This document shows positions 23,727 to 23,853 of a DNA stretch of 23,853 nucleotides, piece by piece. A program made the position numbers and the translations under genes. The DNA comes from CAYTTA01 sp964440655 (GTDB lineage Bacteria > Bacteroidota > Rhodothermia > Balneolales > Balneolaceae), in contig CAYTTA010000040.1 of NCBI GenBank assembly GCA_964440655.1, positions 1 through 23,853 of the forward strand. The letters are read 5' to 3'. Under the pieces are notes generated by a model that did no database searches, had not been told where the DNA came from, and worked only from the letters and a program-made list of their open reading frames with translations. The first letter of the stretch is position 1; the number at the start of each line of letters is the position of its first letter.

Positions 23727-23853
23727 ATGTTCCGCTTTTTCAGGAGACAGGGGAGGGTTGTTTTTTCGCTGACCGGAGAAAGCCTGGGGGATGAAGCCTA
23801 CGCGGCGGTTACCGGAATGTTACGGGAGACCCTGGCGCCTCCCCGGCGCGCCG
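23727..23853 (+). CDS. Possible start of an unidentified plus-strand gene
   Basis: ATG at 23727 opens a frame that runs to the window edge (42 codons), beginning MFRFFRRQGRVVFSLTGESL. It is divergent from uvrA, 42 bp away. Third codon positions are mostly G or C, like neighbouring genes. I do not recognise a family in so short a piece, and no ribosome site is clear, so it may not be a gene. Confidence 0.3.
   Translation, partial: MFRFFRRQGRVVFSLTGESLGDEAYAAVTGMLRETLAPPRRA

Overview
The window is a GC-rich chromosomal scaffold piece from a Gram-negative bacterium, most likely of the Bacteroidota/Balneolota/Rhodothermota assemblage. The pointers are two TonB-dependent receptors with carboxypeptidase-regulatory-like N-terminal domains, a HmuY-type haem-binding lipoprotein, a 'porin family' beta-barrel protein starting with a GIKGGVN motif, and a Bacteroidota-style UvrA. 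Two runs of exactly 100 N (15358-15457 and 16919-17018) are scaffold gaps of unknown true length.

Layout. 1-214: start of a DHA2-like MFS exporter (minus, cut by the window edge). 215-628: divergent intergenic region with a structured, repeat-containing leader. 629-1978: MATE/DinF-type exporter. 2120-2671: PagL-like lipid A deacylase candidate (minus). 2782-10241 (all minus, read right to left): a complete haem acquisition locus, with TonB-dependent receptor, HmuY-like lipoprotein, HmuS haem-degrading factor, HmuT periplasmic haem-binding protein, HmuU permease and HmuV ATPase. 10242-10412: a dense regulatory region with a 17-bp iron-box-like palindrome, a 27-bp dyad, three phased direct repeats and a 16-bp perfect inverted repeat that covers both divergent start codons. 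10413-11006: a divergent IS1595/ISXO2-like transposase derivative that keeps its helix-turn-helix and C-terminal domain but has lost catalytic motifs. 11238-12370: two translationally coupled AhpD-like genes, followed by a second TonB-dependent receptor (12416-15280). After the first gap: an MFS transporter (15465-16874), a 17-bp tandem repeat tract containing the second gap, a seven-helix membrane protein with a CNC motif (17162-18196), an AGCS sodium/amino-acid symporter with a missing or non-canonical start (18287-19648), an outer-membrane beta-barrel protein (20058-20666), UvrA (20832-23684), and the beginning of an unidentified plus-strand ORF.

How it works together. The haem locus makes a full route: HmuY-like lipoprotein and receptor at the outer membrane, HmuT in the periplasm, HmuUV across the inner membrane, and HmuS as cytoplasmic haem carrier or degrader. 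Its promoter region is shared with the catalytically degenerate transposase-derived DNA-binding protein. The arrangement suggests (inference only) that a domesticated transposase has become a local regulator of haem uptake; this is the most novel candidate in the window. The AhpD-like pair may give thiol peroxidase protection next to the second metal- or ligand-uptake receptor.
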